A stretch of DNA of 64,000 nt, from assembly GCF_007830115.1 (NCBI RefSeq), contig NZ_VLKP01000014.1, positions 1 through 64,000 on the forward strand. The letters run 5' to 3'. The DNA is from Aerolutibacter ruishenii (GTDB lineage Bacteria > Pseudomonadota > Gammaproteobacteria > Xanthomonadales > Xanthomonadaceae). Below are positions 8,565 to 17,409 of the stretch, piece after piece. The notes beneath the pieces were generated by a model that saw nothing but the letters and a program-made list of their open reading frames with translations, searched no databases and had not been told where the DNA came from. The position numbers and the translations under genes were made by a program. Positions within the stretch are counted from its first letter, which is position 1, and each line of letters starts with the position of its first letter.

Positions 8565-9284
8565 ATGCGCGCGGGCCTGAAACTTCTGGTGTGGTGGCTG
8601 CTGGCGCTGCTGCTGGCCGGCGGTTTTGCCGGCCTGGGCACCTGGCAGTCGCGTCGCGCGGTGGAAAAGCAGGCCATGCTCGACGAGGCGGCGCGGGTTC
8701 TGGCGCAGCGCGTGCCGACGGCGCTGGCCACCGCCGCTGATCCGGCCCGCGCTGGCACCGTTGCGTGGGCGGAGGGACCAGGCCGGTTCGATGCGCGTGG
8801 ACCACTGTGGCTGGACAACCAACTGCGCGAGGGCCGCGCTGGCGTGCGCGCCTACCGCATCTTCGTCCCCGAGCAGGGCGCGCCGCTGCTGGTCGAACTG
8901 GGCTGGTTGCCGCTGCCGGGCAACCGCGAGTTGCCGGCGATCGAGCGGCCGGAGGGCGTGGTCACGGTGCGCGGCCTGCTGGCGCCGCCGCCATCGCCCG
9001 GCCTGGCGATCGGACCGGCGCTGGCCCCACACGGCGACGGCTGGCTGCTGGCGCGCGTTGACGTGGCTGAAATCGCGCGCGCAACCGGGTTGTCCGTGCC
9101 GCTGGCGCCACGCGTGCTGCGCCTGGACCCCGACATGCCCATGGGTTATGCGCGCGACCTGACGCTGCTGACCAACACGCTGCCGCCGGACAAGCACCGC
9201 GGCTACGCCGTGCAATGGTTCGCGCTGGCGCTGACGGTGCTCGTGACTGCCCTGATACTGACGTTCCGCAGGAGGAGCCGATGA
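8565..9284 (+). CDS. SURF1 family cytochrome oxidase biogenesis protein
   Basis: SURF1/Shy1 proteins help insert heme A into subunit I. The 239-aa protein has an N-terminal membrane helix followed by GLGTWQSRR (the family GxWQxxR motif), a periplasmic domain with GWLPLPGNR, and a C-terminal helix after GYAVQWFALAL. The ATG at 8565 follows GGAGAGG. The stop overlaps the next start by four bases (ATGA), so the two are likely co-translated. ctaA and ctaB follow. Confidence 0.93.
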   Translation: MRAGLKLLVWWLLALLLAGGFAGLGTWQSRRAVEKQAMLDEAARVLAQRVPTALATAADPARAGTVAWAEGPGRFDARGPLWLDNQLREGRAGVRAYRIFVPEQGAPLLVELGWLPLPGNRELPAIERPEGVVTVRGLLAPPPSPGLAIGPALAPHGDGWLLARVDVAEIARATGLSVPLAPRVLRLDPDMPMGYARDLTLLTNTLPPDKHRGYAVQWFALALTVLVTALILTFRRRSR

Positions 9285-9844
9285 CCCCCGACGCCACTAC
9301 CGTCCGCCGCAATCGCCTGATGTTGCTGGCGATCTTCGCGATCTTCTTTGGCAGCCTGTTGTTCGCCGGTGTGCTGCGTTTCTCCGGCTGGCGTCCGGCC
9401 GGTAGCAGGAACCACGGCGAACTGCTGCAGCCGCCGGGCGACCTGCGCGCGGTCACGCCCATCGACAAGAATGGCCAGCCGTATGCGTGGAACCCGGCGG
9501 AGCGCACGTGGCGCATTGCACTGGCGCCGCCGGCATCGTGCACCACGTCCTGCGTGGAGCTTGCACGCGAGATTGACGTGGTGTGGCAGCTGTTCGGCAA
9601 GGATGCGGACAAGGTGCACGTGCTGTGGATCGGCGATGTGCCTGCCGGTGCGGTGCGCCCGGCCAGCCTGCATGAGCTACAGCCGTCCGGCGCGCTGAGC
9701 AGGGGCCTGCCGCGTGTCAATGATCCGCAGGGCGTGCCGGTGTACGTGATCGACCCGAATGGCTTTGTCATACTGCGTTACGCTCCCGGCTTCGATCCGG
9801 GCGGCCTGCGCGCCGACATGGCCAAGCTGCTGAAACTGAAGTGA
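9281..9844 (+). CDS. Sco-like membrane-anchored thioredoxin-fold protein in the cta locus
   Basis: The protein is 187 aa with one N-terminal membrane helix (about residues 12-35) and a periplasmic domain. It contains CTTSC, a C-x3-C pair placed as in Sco1/SenC copper chaperones, and later VYVIDPNGFVILRY, which resembles the last strands of the thioredoxin fold. The conserved Asp-His ligand of true Sco proteins is not visible before that strand, so copper binding is doubtful and a thiol-reductase role is possible. It sits between surf1 and ctaA with a four-base overlap upstream. Probably oxidase-related by context. Confidence 0.75.
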   Translation: MTPDATTVRRNRLMLLAIFAIFFGSLLFAGVLRFSGWRPAGSRNHGELLQPPGDLRAVTPIDKNGQPYAWNPAERTWRIALAPPASCTTSCVELAREIDVVWQLFGKDADKVHVLWIGDVPAGAVRPASLHELQPSGALSRGLPRVNDPQGVPVYVIDPNGFVILRYAPGFDPGGLRADMAKLLKLK

Positions 9845-9852
9845 GTCCGCGC

Positions 9853-11001
9853 ATGACCGCACCCGTGAAGCCCGTCCCGTACAAGCATCTGCACCGCATC
9901 GCCTGGCTGGCCGTGGCGTTGGCGCTGTGCGTGATCGTGTTCGGGGCCTTCGTGCGCCTGTCCAACGCCGGCCTCAGCTGTCCGGACTGGCCCACCTGCT
10001 ACGGCCGCGCCACCTGGCCGAGCGCCACGCACGAAGCGGTGGATCACGCGGCCACCGCGATTCGCCCGTTCGACACCACCAAGGCCTGGCGCGAGCAGGT
10101 ACACCGCCACATCGCTGCGACGCTGGGCCTGTTGGTGCTGTCGCTGGCGCTGTTGGCCGCGCGCCGCCGGCGCTTCGGTGTCGCACAGATCCTCGGCGCA
10201 AGCGCGCTGGTGGCCGTCGCCATCCCCTTGTACATGCACGGCGAGCACGTGGCGGCGTCGGTGCTTGCGGTGGCGGGCGAGGCGATCCTGCTGTTCGCAG
10301 CGTTGCGCTGGAGCAACCTGGACCATGCCCGCGTGGCGGTGCTGACGCTGGCGGTGATCATCTTCCAGGCGTTGCTGGGCATGTGGACGGTCACCTGGTT
10401 GCTGAAGCCGATCGTGGTGATGGGTCACCTGTTGGGCGGGCTGCTCACCTTCTCGCTACTGACGTGGTTCGCCTGGCGGGCCACGCACCTGCCGATCCGC
10501 CAGGCGGATGCGCCGGTGCTGCGCAAGTGGGTCATCGCCGGACTGGTGGTGCTGGGGTTGCAGATCGCGCTGGGCGGCTGGACCAGCGCCAATTACGCCG
10601 CGTTGTCGTGCGGCACCGACTTTCCCACCTGCGTGGGCAAGTGGTGGCCGCCGCACGACTTCGGTGAAGCTTTCGTGCTGTGGCGCGGCATCGGCGTGGA
10701 CTATGAGGGCGGCGTGCTGGACGGCGCGGCGCGCATCGCGATCCAGCTCAGCCACCGCATGATGGCGGTGGTGGTGTTCGTCTACCTGTTGCTGTTGGCG
10801 GTGCGGCTGCTGCGCATGCCGGGCATGCGCGGCTGGGGCACGCTGCTGGCGGTGCTGACCCTGGTGCAGGTGAGCCTCGGCATCGCAAACGTCAAGCTCG
10901 CGCTGCCCCTGCACGTGGCGGTGGCGCACAACGCCGGCGCGGTGTTGCTGCTGTTCGTGCTGGTCACCCTGCTCGCGCGTTTGCGCGAACCGGAGCACTG
11001 A
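9853..11001 (+). CDS. ctaA: Heme A synthase (COX15/CtaA)
   Basis: Converts heme O to heme A for the aa3 oxidase. The 382-aa membrane protein has eight predicted helices. Features include [17 protein letters not shown] near the N-terminus, a related second-half motif [11 protein letters not shown], and conserved His residues in helices ([37 protein letters not shown]). The ATG at 9853 is preferred; an alternative GTG at 9841 overlaps the upstream stop and would add four residues. The stop overlaps the ctaB ATG by one base (TGATG). Confidence 0.95.
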   Translation: MTAPVKPVPYKHLHRIAWLAVALALCVIVFGAFVRLSNAGLSCPDWPTCYGRATWPSATHEAVDHAATAIRPFDTTKAWREQVHRHIAATLGLLVLSLALLAARRRRFGVAQILGASALVAVAIPLYMHGEHVAASVLAVAGEAILLFAALRWSNLDHARVAVLTLAVIIFQALLGMWTVTWLLKPIVVMGHLLGGLLTFSLLTWFAWRATHLPIRQADAPVLRKWVIAGLVVLGLQIALGGWTSANYAALSCGTDFPTCVGKWWPPHDFGEAFVLWRGIGVDYEGGVLDGAARIAIQLSHRMMAVVVFVYLLLLAVRLLRMPGMRGWGTLLAVLTLVQVSLGIANVKLALPLHVAVAHNAGAVLLLFVLVTLLARLREPEH

Positions 11002-11927
11002 TGGCCACGTCGATGCGCCAGTACTGGGACCTGACCAAGCCACGCGTGGTGGCGCTGATCGTGTTCACCGCGCTGGTCGGCATGCTGCTCGCCATCGACG
11101 GCATGCCGACCGGGGAAGAGGCCTTGCGCGGCGCTCTCGGCTTCCTCGGCATCTGGCTGGCGGCGTCATCGGCCGCGGCGATCAACCAGATCCTCGACCA
11201 GCGCATCGACGCGAAGATGGCGCGCACCTCGTGGCGTCCGCTGGTGGTGGGCGGTGTTTCCACGAAGCAGGCACTGGTATTTGCACTGGTGCTGGCGGCG
11301 CTGTCGATGGCGGTACTGGTGCTGTTCGTCAACGCCATCACCGCGTTGCTGACCTTCGCCTCGCTGATCGGCTATGCGGTGGTCTACACCGCGTACCTCA
11401 AGCGTGCCACGCCGCAGAACATCGTCATTGGCGGCCTGGCCGGCGCCGCACCGCCGCTGCTGGGCTGGTCGACCATGACCGGCATGCAGGGCGAATGGGA
11501 CTGGGCGCATGCACTGTTGCTGGTGCTGATCATCTTCGTGTGGACGCCGCCGCACTTCTGGGCGCTGGCGATCTTCCGCCGCGCCGACTACGCGCGGGCG
11601 ATGGTGCCGATGCTGCCGGTCACCCACGGCGTGGCATATACCCGCTGGCAGATCCTGCTCTACACCGTGCTGCTGGTGGCGGTAACACTGCTGCCATGGG
11701 CCACCGGGATGAGCGGCCTGTTCTATTTCGGTGGTGCGCTGGTGCTGGGCCTGGTATTCGTCTGGTATGCGTGGAAGCTGATGGATCCGCCGGACGAGAT
11801 GTTCGCGATGAAGGTGTTCAACTACTCCATCGTTTACCTGATGGTGTTGTTCGCGTTCCTGCTGGTGGATCACTGGCTGGCGCCGCTGTTGGTGACGGCG
11901 CCGGTGCTGGAACTGCAGGCGGCGTGA
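11001..11927 (+). CDS. ctaB: Protoheme IX farnesyltransferase (heme O synthase)
   Basis: UbiA-family prenyltransferase that adds the farnesyl group to protoheme IX, giving heme O, the substrate of CtaA. The 308-aa protein starts with the typical [10 protein letters not shown]. The first Asp-rich motif is [15 protein letters not shown], and the second region carries [25 protein letters not shown]. About nine membrane helices are expected. It is the last gene of the cta locus and converges with the S9 peptidase gene. Confidence 0.96.
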   Translation: MATSMRQYWDLTKPRVVALIVFTALVGMLLAIDGMPTGEEALRGALGFLGIWLAASSAAAINQILDQRIDAKMARTSWRPLVVGGVSTKQALVFALVLAALSMAVLVLFVNAITALLTFASLIGYAVVYTAYLKRATPQNIVIGGLAGAAPPLLGWSTMTGMQGEWDWAHALLLVLIIFVWTPPHFWALAIFRRADYARAMVPMLPVTHGVAYTRWQILLYTVLLVAVTLLPWATGMSGLFYFGGALVLGLVFVWYAWKLMDPPDEMFAMKVFNYSIVYLMVLFAFLLVDHWLAPLLVTAPVLELQAA

Positions 11928-11936
11928 TCGCCGCCT
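11917..11936. terminator. Stem-loop around the ctaB stop codon
   Basis: A perfect 8-bp G+C stem (11917-11924 with 11929-11936) has the loop TGAT, so the ctaB TGA lies within it. It sits between convergent ctaB and the S9 peptidase gene and could end transcription from both sides. No T-tract follows on either strand, so intrinsic termination is uncertain. Confidence 0.4.
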
Positions 11937-11964
11937 AGGTCAGCGGGATCTGCTCCAGGCCTGA

Positions 11965-13947
11965 TCAATCTGCCCCGCCCAGCAGGTGCTGTTGCCAGAA
12001 CAGCATGGTCGCGGCGCTGTAGTAGTCCACGTTGCTCTTCTTGCGGAAGCCGTGGCCTTCGTCGTTGAACAGCAGGTACCACACCGGCTGGCCATTGCCA
12101 CGCACCGCCCGCACGATCTGCTCGGCCTCGGTATACGGCACGCGCGGGTCGTTCTTGCCCTGCGCGACGAACAGGCGCGAGGTGATGCGGTCGGCGTGGT
12201 TGAGCGGGGAGATACGCTCGAACACCTTGGCCATTGCGGGATCGCGCTCGTCGCCGTACTCGGCACGACGCAGGTCGCGGCGGTAGCTCTCGGTGTTCTT
12301 CAGGAACGTGCCGAAGTGCGAGATGCCGACGATGTCCACGCCCGCGCGGATGCGGCTGCTGTAATGCATCAGTGACGACAGCACCATGTAGCCGCCATAG
12401 CTGCCGCCCTGCACGCCGACGCGTGAGGCATCGAGTTCGGGTTGCCTGGCGATCCAGTCGAGCAGCGCGCCGATGTCCTTCACCGAATCCTCGCGCCTGG
12501 CACCGTTGTCCAGGCCCAGCCACGTCTTGCCGTAGCCGCTGGAGCCGCGCACGTTGGGCACCAGCAGCGCCACGCCCATTTCGTTGGCGAGGAACTGCGC
12601 GGTGGGATTGAAGGTCGGCAACGACTGGCCTTCGGGGCCGCCGTGGATGCTGATCACCACGGGGACCTTGGTGCCCTTGGCGATGTTGGCTGGGCGGTAG
12701 TAGAACGCGGGGATGGTACGGCGCTTGCCATCAGCCTGGTCGAAGGTGGGATAGCGCACCAGTGTGGGAGTGACGAACTTCGACGGGTCCAGACCGCCAA
12801 TCTCGCTGCGCGTCCAGCGGGTCAGTGCACCACTGCCCAGATCGAGCACATGCACATCGCTGGGCGAAGTCGCGGTGTTGAGCGTGATCGCCAGGCGTTG
12901 CCCATCGGGCGAGAAATCGAGGCCGCCGATCACGCCCATCGGCAGTGCCGGCAGCGTTACCGGGCGATGTCCGGGCAAGGTGCGCACATGCAGCTTGCTG
13001 ATGCCGTCCTCGTTGGTGACGAAGGCCAGGTGGCGGCCGTCGCGAGCCAAGACGAAGTCTTCCACGTCCCACCGGATGCCGGCCGACAGCTCGGTGAGCT
13101 TGCCGCTGGCCGGATCGTGGTGGCGCAACGTCTTGAACTCGCTCGGCTTGCCGTTGACCGGTTCGTCGGAGACGAAATACACAGATTGCCCATCGGGCGC
13201 GTAGCGGAACCCGCTGAACGCGGCTTTGCCGCCGTCAACGGGGAACAGGGTGAGCTTGCCGCTGGTAAGGTCCACTTCGCCCGGATAGGACTCGGCGGCC
13301 GACACGTAGCGCGTGACGAGCAGCCGCTTGCCGTCCGGCGAGAAATCCTCGGCCGACCACTGGCCGCCTTCGCTGACCACCAGGCGCGGCTGGCGGGTGG
13401 CCAGGTCCATCACCCACACGTCCACGTCCTTGCCGTTGCGCACGGTGCTGCTGTACGCCAGTTGTTTGCCGTCGGCCGAAAATGCAGGTGCCTGGTTGCG
13501 CGACTTGCCATCGGTGAGCAGGGTGGCGTTGCGCGTGGCCAGGTCGAACCAGTGCAACTGCCAGAACTCGTTGCCGCCCACGTCCTTTCCGAACACGAAA
13601 CCATCCAGCCCGGAACCGGCTGGCGCGGCGCGGCCGCCGTTGACCGGCTCGGGGTAGAAGGTCAGTTGCTCACGCATGCCCAGCGGCTGGCACACGCGGT
13701 GGATCTGGTTGGTCTCCGCGAAGCGCGTGCCGACCAGCATGCAGCCGCCCGACGTCCAGCCGACGAAGCCGGCACCACGTGTGTTCTGGTAGCGGTTGAG
13801 CTGTTCGACCAGTGCCGTCGGAATCGCTGGGATGTTCTCGCTGATGCGGGTGCCGACTTCCTCGCGCTGCACCGTGGGGCTGGCAGCGCTGGCGCTGGCA
13901 CAGGCCAGCACGAGGGTGGCGATCGGGGCGAGGCGGTGCAGGCGCAT
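11965..13947 (-). CDS. S9 family prolyl oligopeptidase-type serine peptidase
   Basis: Secreted or periplasmic peptidase of 660 aa. The N-terminus MRLHRLAPIATLVLACASASAA is a signal peptide. Residues about 60-390 form WD40/TolB-like propeller repeats (SADGKQLAY, SPDGKRLLV, SPDGQRLAI), followed by an alpha/beta hydrolase domain. The likely catalytic Ser is in GGSYGGYM, Asp in KNDPRVP and His in DEGHGF, all in S9 order. The ATG at 13945-13947 is chosen because the frame upstream lacks similarity and the signal peptide begins there. It probably degrades peptides for nutrition. Confidence 0.92.
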   Translation of the reverse strand: MRLHRLAPIATLVLACASASAASPTVQREEVGTRISENIPAIPTALVEQLNRYQNTRGAGFVGWTSGGCMLVGTRFAETNQIHRVCQPLGMREQLTFYPEPVNGGRAAPAGSGLDGFVFGKDVGGNEFWQLHWFDLATRNATLLTDGKSRNQAPAFSADGKQLAYSSTVRNGKDVDVWVMDLATRQPRLVVSEGGQWSAEDFSPDGKRLLVTRYVSAAESYPGEVDLTSGKLTLFPVDGGKAAFSGFRYAPDGQSVYFVSDEPVNGKPSEFKTLRHHDPASGKLTELSAGIRWDVEDFVLARDGRHLAFVTNEDGISKLHVRTLPGHRPVTLPALPMGVIGGLDFSPDGQRLAITLNTATSPSDVHVLDLGSGALTRWTRSEIGGLDPSKFVTPTLVRYPTFDQADGKRRTIPAFYYRPANIAKGTKVPVVISIHGGPEGQSLPTFNPTAQFLANEMGVALLVPNVRGSSGYGKTWLGLDNGARREDSVKDIGALLDWIARQPELDASRVGVQGGSYGGYMVLSSLMHYSSRIRAGVDIVGISHFGTFLKNTESYRRDLRRAEYGDERDPAMAKVFERISPLNHADRITSRLFVAQGKNDPRVPYTEAEQIVRAVRGNGQPVWYLLFNDEGHGFRKKSNVDYYSAATMLFWQQHLLGGAD

Positions 13948-14117
13948 CAGGGGCTCCGGACAGGGTGGCAGCGAAGCCCCGAGCTTAACGCGCCAGCAGG
14001 TTGCCGGAGTGGGCGAAACCGGTGGACGGGGAGAGCGCAGGCAAGACCACCATGGCGCGACATCCCCGGCGACGGACCGCTTCCTGCCAGCCAGCGGTGC
14101 GCATGGGAGGCCGCGGG

Positions 14118-15866
14118 TCAGGGGTCTTTGCGAACCGGGCTCTGCAACTCTCGAAGTTCCGCCTTTTCCGAAGCGGACAATGCCGACATGCTGCCCGCGT
14201 CGCGGATCCGGGCATTCAGATCGTCGATGCGTTGCTGCACCGTCTGCGACTCGAGCTGGTTGATCCCATCCATGAATTCGCGCAGCCATTGCACTTCGTC
14301 ACCGGGCAGGTTCAGCAGCGCCACCTTCTGCAGCGCGGCCTGTTCGTCGCGACCCTCGAAGTGGGCGAGCAGTGCGCCGGTATTGATGTCGGGGCGCTGG
14401 TCGACCAGTTGCAGCAGCTCGACCAGCAACGGGACCCCGGGTTGGCGCAACGTGGCAAAGCGGTAGGGCGGCTGCAACTCGACGCCCAATGGCGGATGCT
14501 GCAGCAGCAGCGCGATCACGCTGCGCACGATGCTGCGCTTGCCGGCAGCCGGCGCGGCGCCTGCGCTGCGTGCGCGCTGCGCGCGGACGTGCGTCTGGGG
14601 TGAGCTGGTGCGCGCGCCCACGCCGGTGAGCTCGGTCAGCCGCTGCTTCATCAGGTCGCCGAAGGCGCCGTCGGGGATCTGCAGCAGGTAGGGCTTGGCG
14701 CGCTCGGCGAGGCGGCCCTTGCCTTCCAGCGTGGAGAGGTTGACGTCGGCGCTGAGCGAATCGAAGAAGAACTGCGACAGCGGCGTGGCCTGCTGCAGGC
14801 GCGCGTGAAAGCCTTCCTGGCCTTCCTGGCGCACCAGTGAATCCGGGTCCTCGCCCTCGGGCAGGAACAGGAAGAATGCCTGGCGGCCGTCCTTCATGCG
14901 CGGCAGCACCGACTCCACCGCCTTCCACGCCGCACCACGGCCCGCGCGGTCGCCGTCGAAGCAGAAGTACACGTCCGGTGCGTTGCGGAACAGCAGTTCG
15001 GCGTGGTCGGGCGTGGTGGCGGTGCCGAGCGTGGCCACGGCGGTGTCCACGCCGTGCTGGAACAACGCGACCACGTCCATGTAACCCTCGACCACGATCA
15101 GCCGCGGGATCTTGTTGTGCGCCTGCCGTACCTGCCACAGGCCATACAGCTCGCGGCCCTTGTGGAACAGTTCGGTTTCGGGCGAGTTGAGGTACTTGGG
15201 GCCGTCGTCCTTCTCCAGCACTCGGCCGCCAAAGGCGATGGTCCGTCCGCGACGGTCGTGGATCGGGAACATCACCCGGTCGCGGAACTTGTCGTAGACG
15301 CGGCCGGTGTCGTTGCGCGACATCATGCCGCCGCGCTCGAGCAGCTTCAGCCGGCGTTCGTCGCTGCCCAGCGCATCGCGCAGTGCGTTGAAACCATCGG
15401 GCGCATAGCCGATGGCGAAGCGCTCGCGGGTGGTCGCGTCGACACCGCGGCCATCGAGATACGCCTGCGCCTTCGCGCTGCCGGCCAGCTGCTTCTGGAA
15501 GAACTTCGCCGACGCATCCAGCGCCGCGTACAGGTCCTGGCCGTCGGGATTGGCGTTGCGCTGCTGCGTGTCGCGCGGCACTTCCATGCCGGCGCGTTTG
15601 GCCAGTTCCTCCACCGCGTCGAGGAATTCGAGGCGGTCGTAGTTCATCAGGAAGCTGATCGCGGTGCCGTGCGCGCCGCAACCGAAGCAGTGGTAGAACT
15701 GCTTGGTCGGCGAGACGGTGAACGACGGCGAACGCTCGTCGTGGAACGGACAGCGCGCGCTGTACTCGCGGCCCTGCTTCTTCAACGGCACGCGCGCGCC
15801 GATCAGCTCGACGATGTCGGAGCGGGCGAGCAGGTCGTCGATGAAGGCGTCGGGGATGCGGGCCAT
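14118..15866 (-). CDS. dnaG: DNA primase
   Basis: Synthesises RNA primers for DNA replication. The 582-aa protein has an N-terminal CHC2 zinc finger (Cys39, His42, Cys60, Cys63 in CPFHDER and FYHCFGCGAHGT), a catalytic core with the Toprim motif VVEGYMDV and FCFDGDRAGRGA, and a C-terminal helicase-binding region that is Ala/Arg-rich and divergent. The ATG at 15864-15866 matches family starts (MARIPDAFIDDLLAR). It follows yqeY and rpsU in the classical macromolecular-synthesis order, but the next gene downstream is a peptidase and not rpoD. Confidence 0.97.
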   Translation of the reverse strand: MARIPDAFIDDLLARSDIVELIGARVPLKKQGREYSARCPFHDERSPSFTVSPTKQFYHCFGCGAHGTAISFLMNYDRLEFLDAVEELAKRAGMEVPRDTQQRNANPDGQDLYAALDASAKFFQKQLAGSAKAQAYLDGRGVDATTRERFAIGYAPDGFNALRDALGSDERRLKLLERGGMMSRNDTGRVYDKFRDRVMFPIHDRRGRTIAFGGRVLEKDDGPKYLNSPETELFHKGRELYGLWQVRQAHNKIPRLIVVEGYMDVVALFQHGVDTAVATLGTATTPDHAELLFRNAPDVYFCFDGDRAGRGAAWKAVESVLPRMKDGRQAFFLFLPEGEDPDSLVRQEGQEGFHARLQQATPLSQFFFDSLSADVNLSTLEGKGRLAERAKPYLLQIPDGAFGDLMKQRLTELTGVGARTSSPQTHVRAQRARSAGAAPAAGKRSIVRSVIALLLQHPPLGVELQPPYRFATLRQPGVPLLVELLQLVDQRPDINTGALLAHFEGRDEQAALQKVALLNLPGDEVQWLREFMDGINQLESQTVQQRIDDLNARIRDAGSMSALSASEKAELRELQSPVRKDP

Positions 15867-15964
15867 CGCGGGCGCGGGCGGTTCCTTGAAGCAGTAAGAC
15901 GATGATGCCATGCGCTCGCTGACCGCATGGCGTGTGGGCGCGTGTGCAGGGCGTACAAACGCCA

Positions 15965-16006
15965 ACGCCGCCTGCGGGCGGCGTCGAGGAGGCGGACGGA
16001 GCCGCC
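15965..16006. other. Hairpin between yqeY and dnaG
   Basis: A perfect 8-bp stem (15965-15972 with 15977-15984, loop TGCG) is followed by a weaker one, GGCGG (15991-15995) with CCGCC (16002-16006). They lie in the 161-bp gap before dnaG and may tune read-through from the rpsU promoter by pausing or RNA processing, as known for the E. coli operon. There is no T-tract. Confidence 0.35.
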
Positions 16007-16027
16007 CGAAGGCGTGCTCCGTGTGAC

Positions 16028-16471
16028 TCAGCCCAGTTTCTGCTTCACCAGCTTGGACACCAGGCCCATGTCGGCCTGGCCGGCCAGGCGCGGCTTGAGC
16101 ACGCCCATCAGCTTGCCCATGTCGGCGGCGCTGGTGGCACCGGTTTCGGCGATGGCGGCGTCGACGGCGGCAGCGATCTCCGCCTCGCCCATCTTCGCCG
16201 GCAGGTAGCGGTCGATGATCACCAGTTCAGCGCGCTCGATCGCGGCCAGGTCCTCGCGGCCGGCGCCTTCGAACTGGCTGACCGAATCCTTGCGCTGCTT
16301 GACCATCTTCTCCAGCACGGCGATCACCGCGGCGTCATCCAGCTCGATGCGCTCGTCGACTTCGCGCTGCTTGATGGCGGCGTTGATCAGGCGGATGACG
16401 CCCAGCGTGTCCTTGTCGCCGCCCTTCATGGCGGCCTTCATGTCGTCGGTCAGGCGTAGCTTCAGGCTCAT
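16028..16471 (-). CDS. GatB/YqeY domain-containing protein
   Basis: The 147-aa protein is a stand-alone YqeY domain, related to the tail of the GatB amidotransferase subunit and thought to bind tRNA, though its role is not settled. Typical features are LRLTDDMKAAMKGGDK, LGVIRLINAAIKQREVDER, and the C-terminal block MGKLMGVLKPRLAGQADM. The start at 16471 matches the family. It lies between rpsU and dnaG, its usual place in many proteobacteria. Confidence 0.93.
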   Translation of the reverse strand: MSLKLRLTDDMKAAMKGGDKDTLGVIRLINAAIKQREVDERIELDDAAVIAVLEKMVKQRKDSVSQFEGAGREDLAAIERAELVIIDRYLPAKMGEAEIAAAVDAAIAETGATSAADMGKLMGVLKPRLAGQADMGLVSKLVKQKLG

Positions 16472-16575
16472 GGGATCACTCCAATGGGGGTGTGGCGCAG
16501 GTGCCATCCGGGGTGCGTGATGGCGAGGGAGCCGGGCCGATGCGCGGCGGACAAATTCCCGCACGGGCATCAGAA

Positions 16576-16614
16576 AACACAAAAAGCCGGCGACGCGGAG
16601 GCGCGGCCGGCTTT
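16576..16614 (-). terminator. Intrinsic terminator/attenuator after rpsU
   Basis: Inverted arms 16583-16591 and 16606-16614 form a perfect 9-bp stem. On the minus strand it is followed by TTTGTGTTTT. It sits between rpsU and yqeY, like the rpsU-dnaG terminator of E. coli, and would make the ribosomal protein more abundant than primase. Confidence 0.8.
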
Positions 16615-16669
16615 CGGCATCCACCGTGACCCGCCCCGAGGCCGGCCACAGCGGACGAACCCGCTGTAC

Positions 16670-16885
16670 TCAGTACAGGCGCTGACGCTTGGTCACATCG
16701 CGCGAGGCGCGACGCGACTGGCGCTTCACCGCAGCGGCGGCCTTGCGCTTGCGTTCCTGGGTCGGCTTCTCATAGAACTCGCGCTTGCGGGTCTCGGCGA
16801 GGACGCCGGCCTTCTCGCAGGTGCGCTTGAAGCGACGCAGGGCAAACTCGAAAGGCTCGTTTTCGCGGACTTTGACGCTGGGCAT
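16670..16885 (-). CDS. rpsU: 30S ribosomal protein S21
   Basis: Small basic protein (71 aa) of the 30S subunit, involved in translation initiation. It begins [13 protein letters not shown] and contains the family block [11 protein letters not shown], followed by [14 protein letters not shown] and a basic tail ending KRQRLY. Length and sequence fit S21 throughout. It is the promoter-proximal gene of the rpsU-yqeY-dnaG block, with tsaD divergent upstream as in many proteobacteria. Confidence 0.97.
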   Translation of the reverse strand: MPSVKVRENEPFEFALRRFKRTCEKAGVLAETRKREFYEKPTQERKRKAAAAVKRQSRRASRDVTKRQRLY

Positions 16886-16935
16886 ACGTAATCTCTATTC
16901 AGGGACCGATCCCGGGAGGACCGGGTGAGCCGCGC

Positions 16936-16965
16936 ATTTTAATCGCGCTTGGGTGGGGAGTGCAA
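16936..16965 (-). promoter_or_regulatory. Candidate sigma-70 promoter for rpsU
   Basis: On the minus strand TTGCAC (16960-16965) and TAAAAT (16936-16941) are separated by 18 bp. The -10 matches TATAAT at five of six positions; the -35 at three. The predicted transcript would start near 16929, about 45 nt before the ATG. The A/T-rich -10 stands out locally. Confidence 0.55.
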
Positions 16966-16988
16966 GTCCGGGGCCTGGCTTCGGTGGG

Positions 16989-17098
16989 GGCGACGCTCTG
17001 CCCGGGTACTGCTACGCCCCTCCATCGGGGCTTCCTGCCCCGAGTCGGGGGCGCCGGCCATCCATGGCCGGCTCTCCGCAGCACCCGGGCAGAACGCC
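16989..17098. repeat. Nested inverted-repeat element A (outer stem with three inner hairpins)
   Basis: Outer arms 16998-17012 and 17078-17092 match at 14 of 15 positions, with weaker pairing outward. Inside are three consecutive hairpins: GCCCC/GGGGC (17016-17020, 17027-17031), CCCCG/CGGGG (17038-17042, 17046-17050) and a perfect 9-bp palindrome (17053-17061, 17064-17072). The fold would look like a four-way junction. It is non-coding and sits in the gene-free region between rpsU and tsaD. It may be an intergenic repeat family; copy number cannot be judged here. Confidence 0.6.
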
Positions 17099-17299
17099 GT
17101 CTTCGCCGATTCAATGCTGAATGCTTCCGGCAGCTGTCCTTTTCATCCGTCGCGGAGGGTGGGAGAGGGAGGTGCCTGGGCGTGGCCCGCCTTCCGCCAC
17201 ACTCCATGAGGGCGCAGACCTCGGCGGCCCGATGCCGCGATGCTCCGGCTCTTGCTTTTGCTCTTCCCCTTCGCGGCGGAGGCGTTTGAGAGGGAGGGG

Positions 17300-17409
17300 C
17301 TTGGGCCTGGCGTTGCGGAAAAGCGGGCCATGGATGGCCCACGCCGGCTCTCGATGCCTACCTTGGCAGAAATGCGAGAGATAAGGGCTGGAGCAATGCC
17401 AGGCCCAAG
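17300..17409. repeat. Nested inverted-repeat element B (outer stem with two inner hairpins)
   Basis: Outer arms 17300-17316 and 17393-17409 pair over 17 bp with one G-U-compatible mismatch; the outer 12 bp are perfect. Inside are the palindrome GGGCCAT-gg-ATGGCCC (17325-17340) and a bulged stem-loop CTCTCG (17348-17353) with CGAGAG (17375-17380). Stretches 17157-17185 and 17285-17312 share the words GAGAGGGAGG and TGGGC, suggesting local duplication. The core CCATGGATGG echoes the CCATCCATGG core of element A. Confidence 0.55.

Noticed and set aside
16998-17092. A tRNA or tRNA-like gene, because of the cloverleaf-like fold
   Set aside because: There is no TTC-loop, no CCA-proximal acceptor pattern and no anticodon-arm spacing. 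The arms are too long and G+C-rich.
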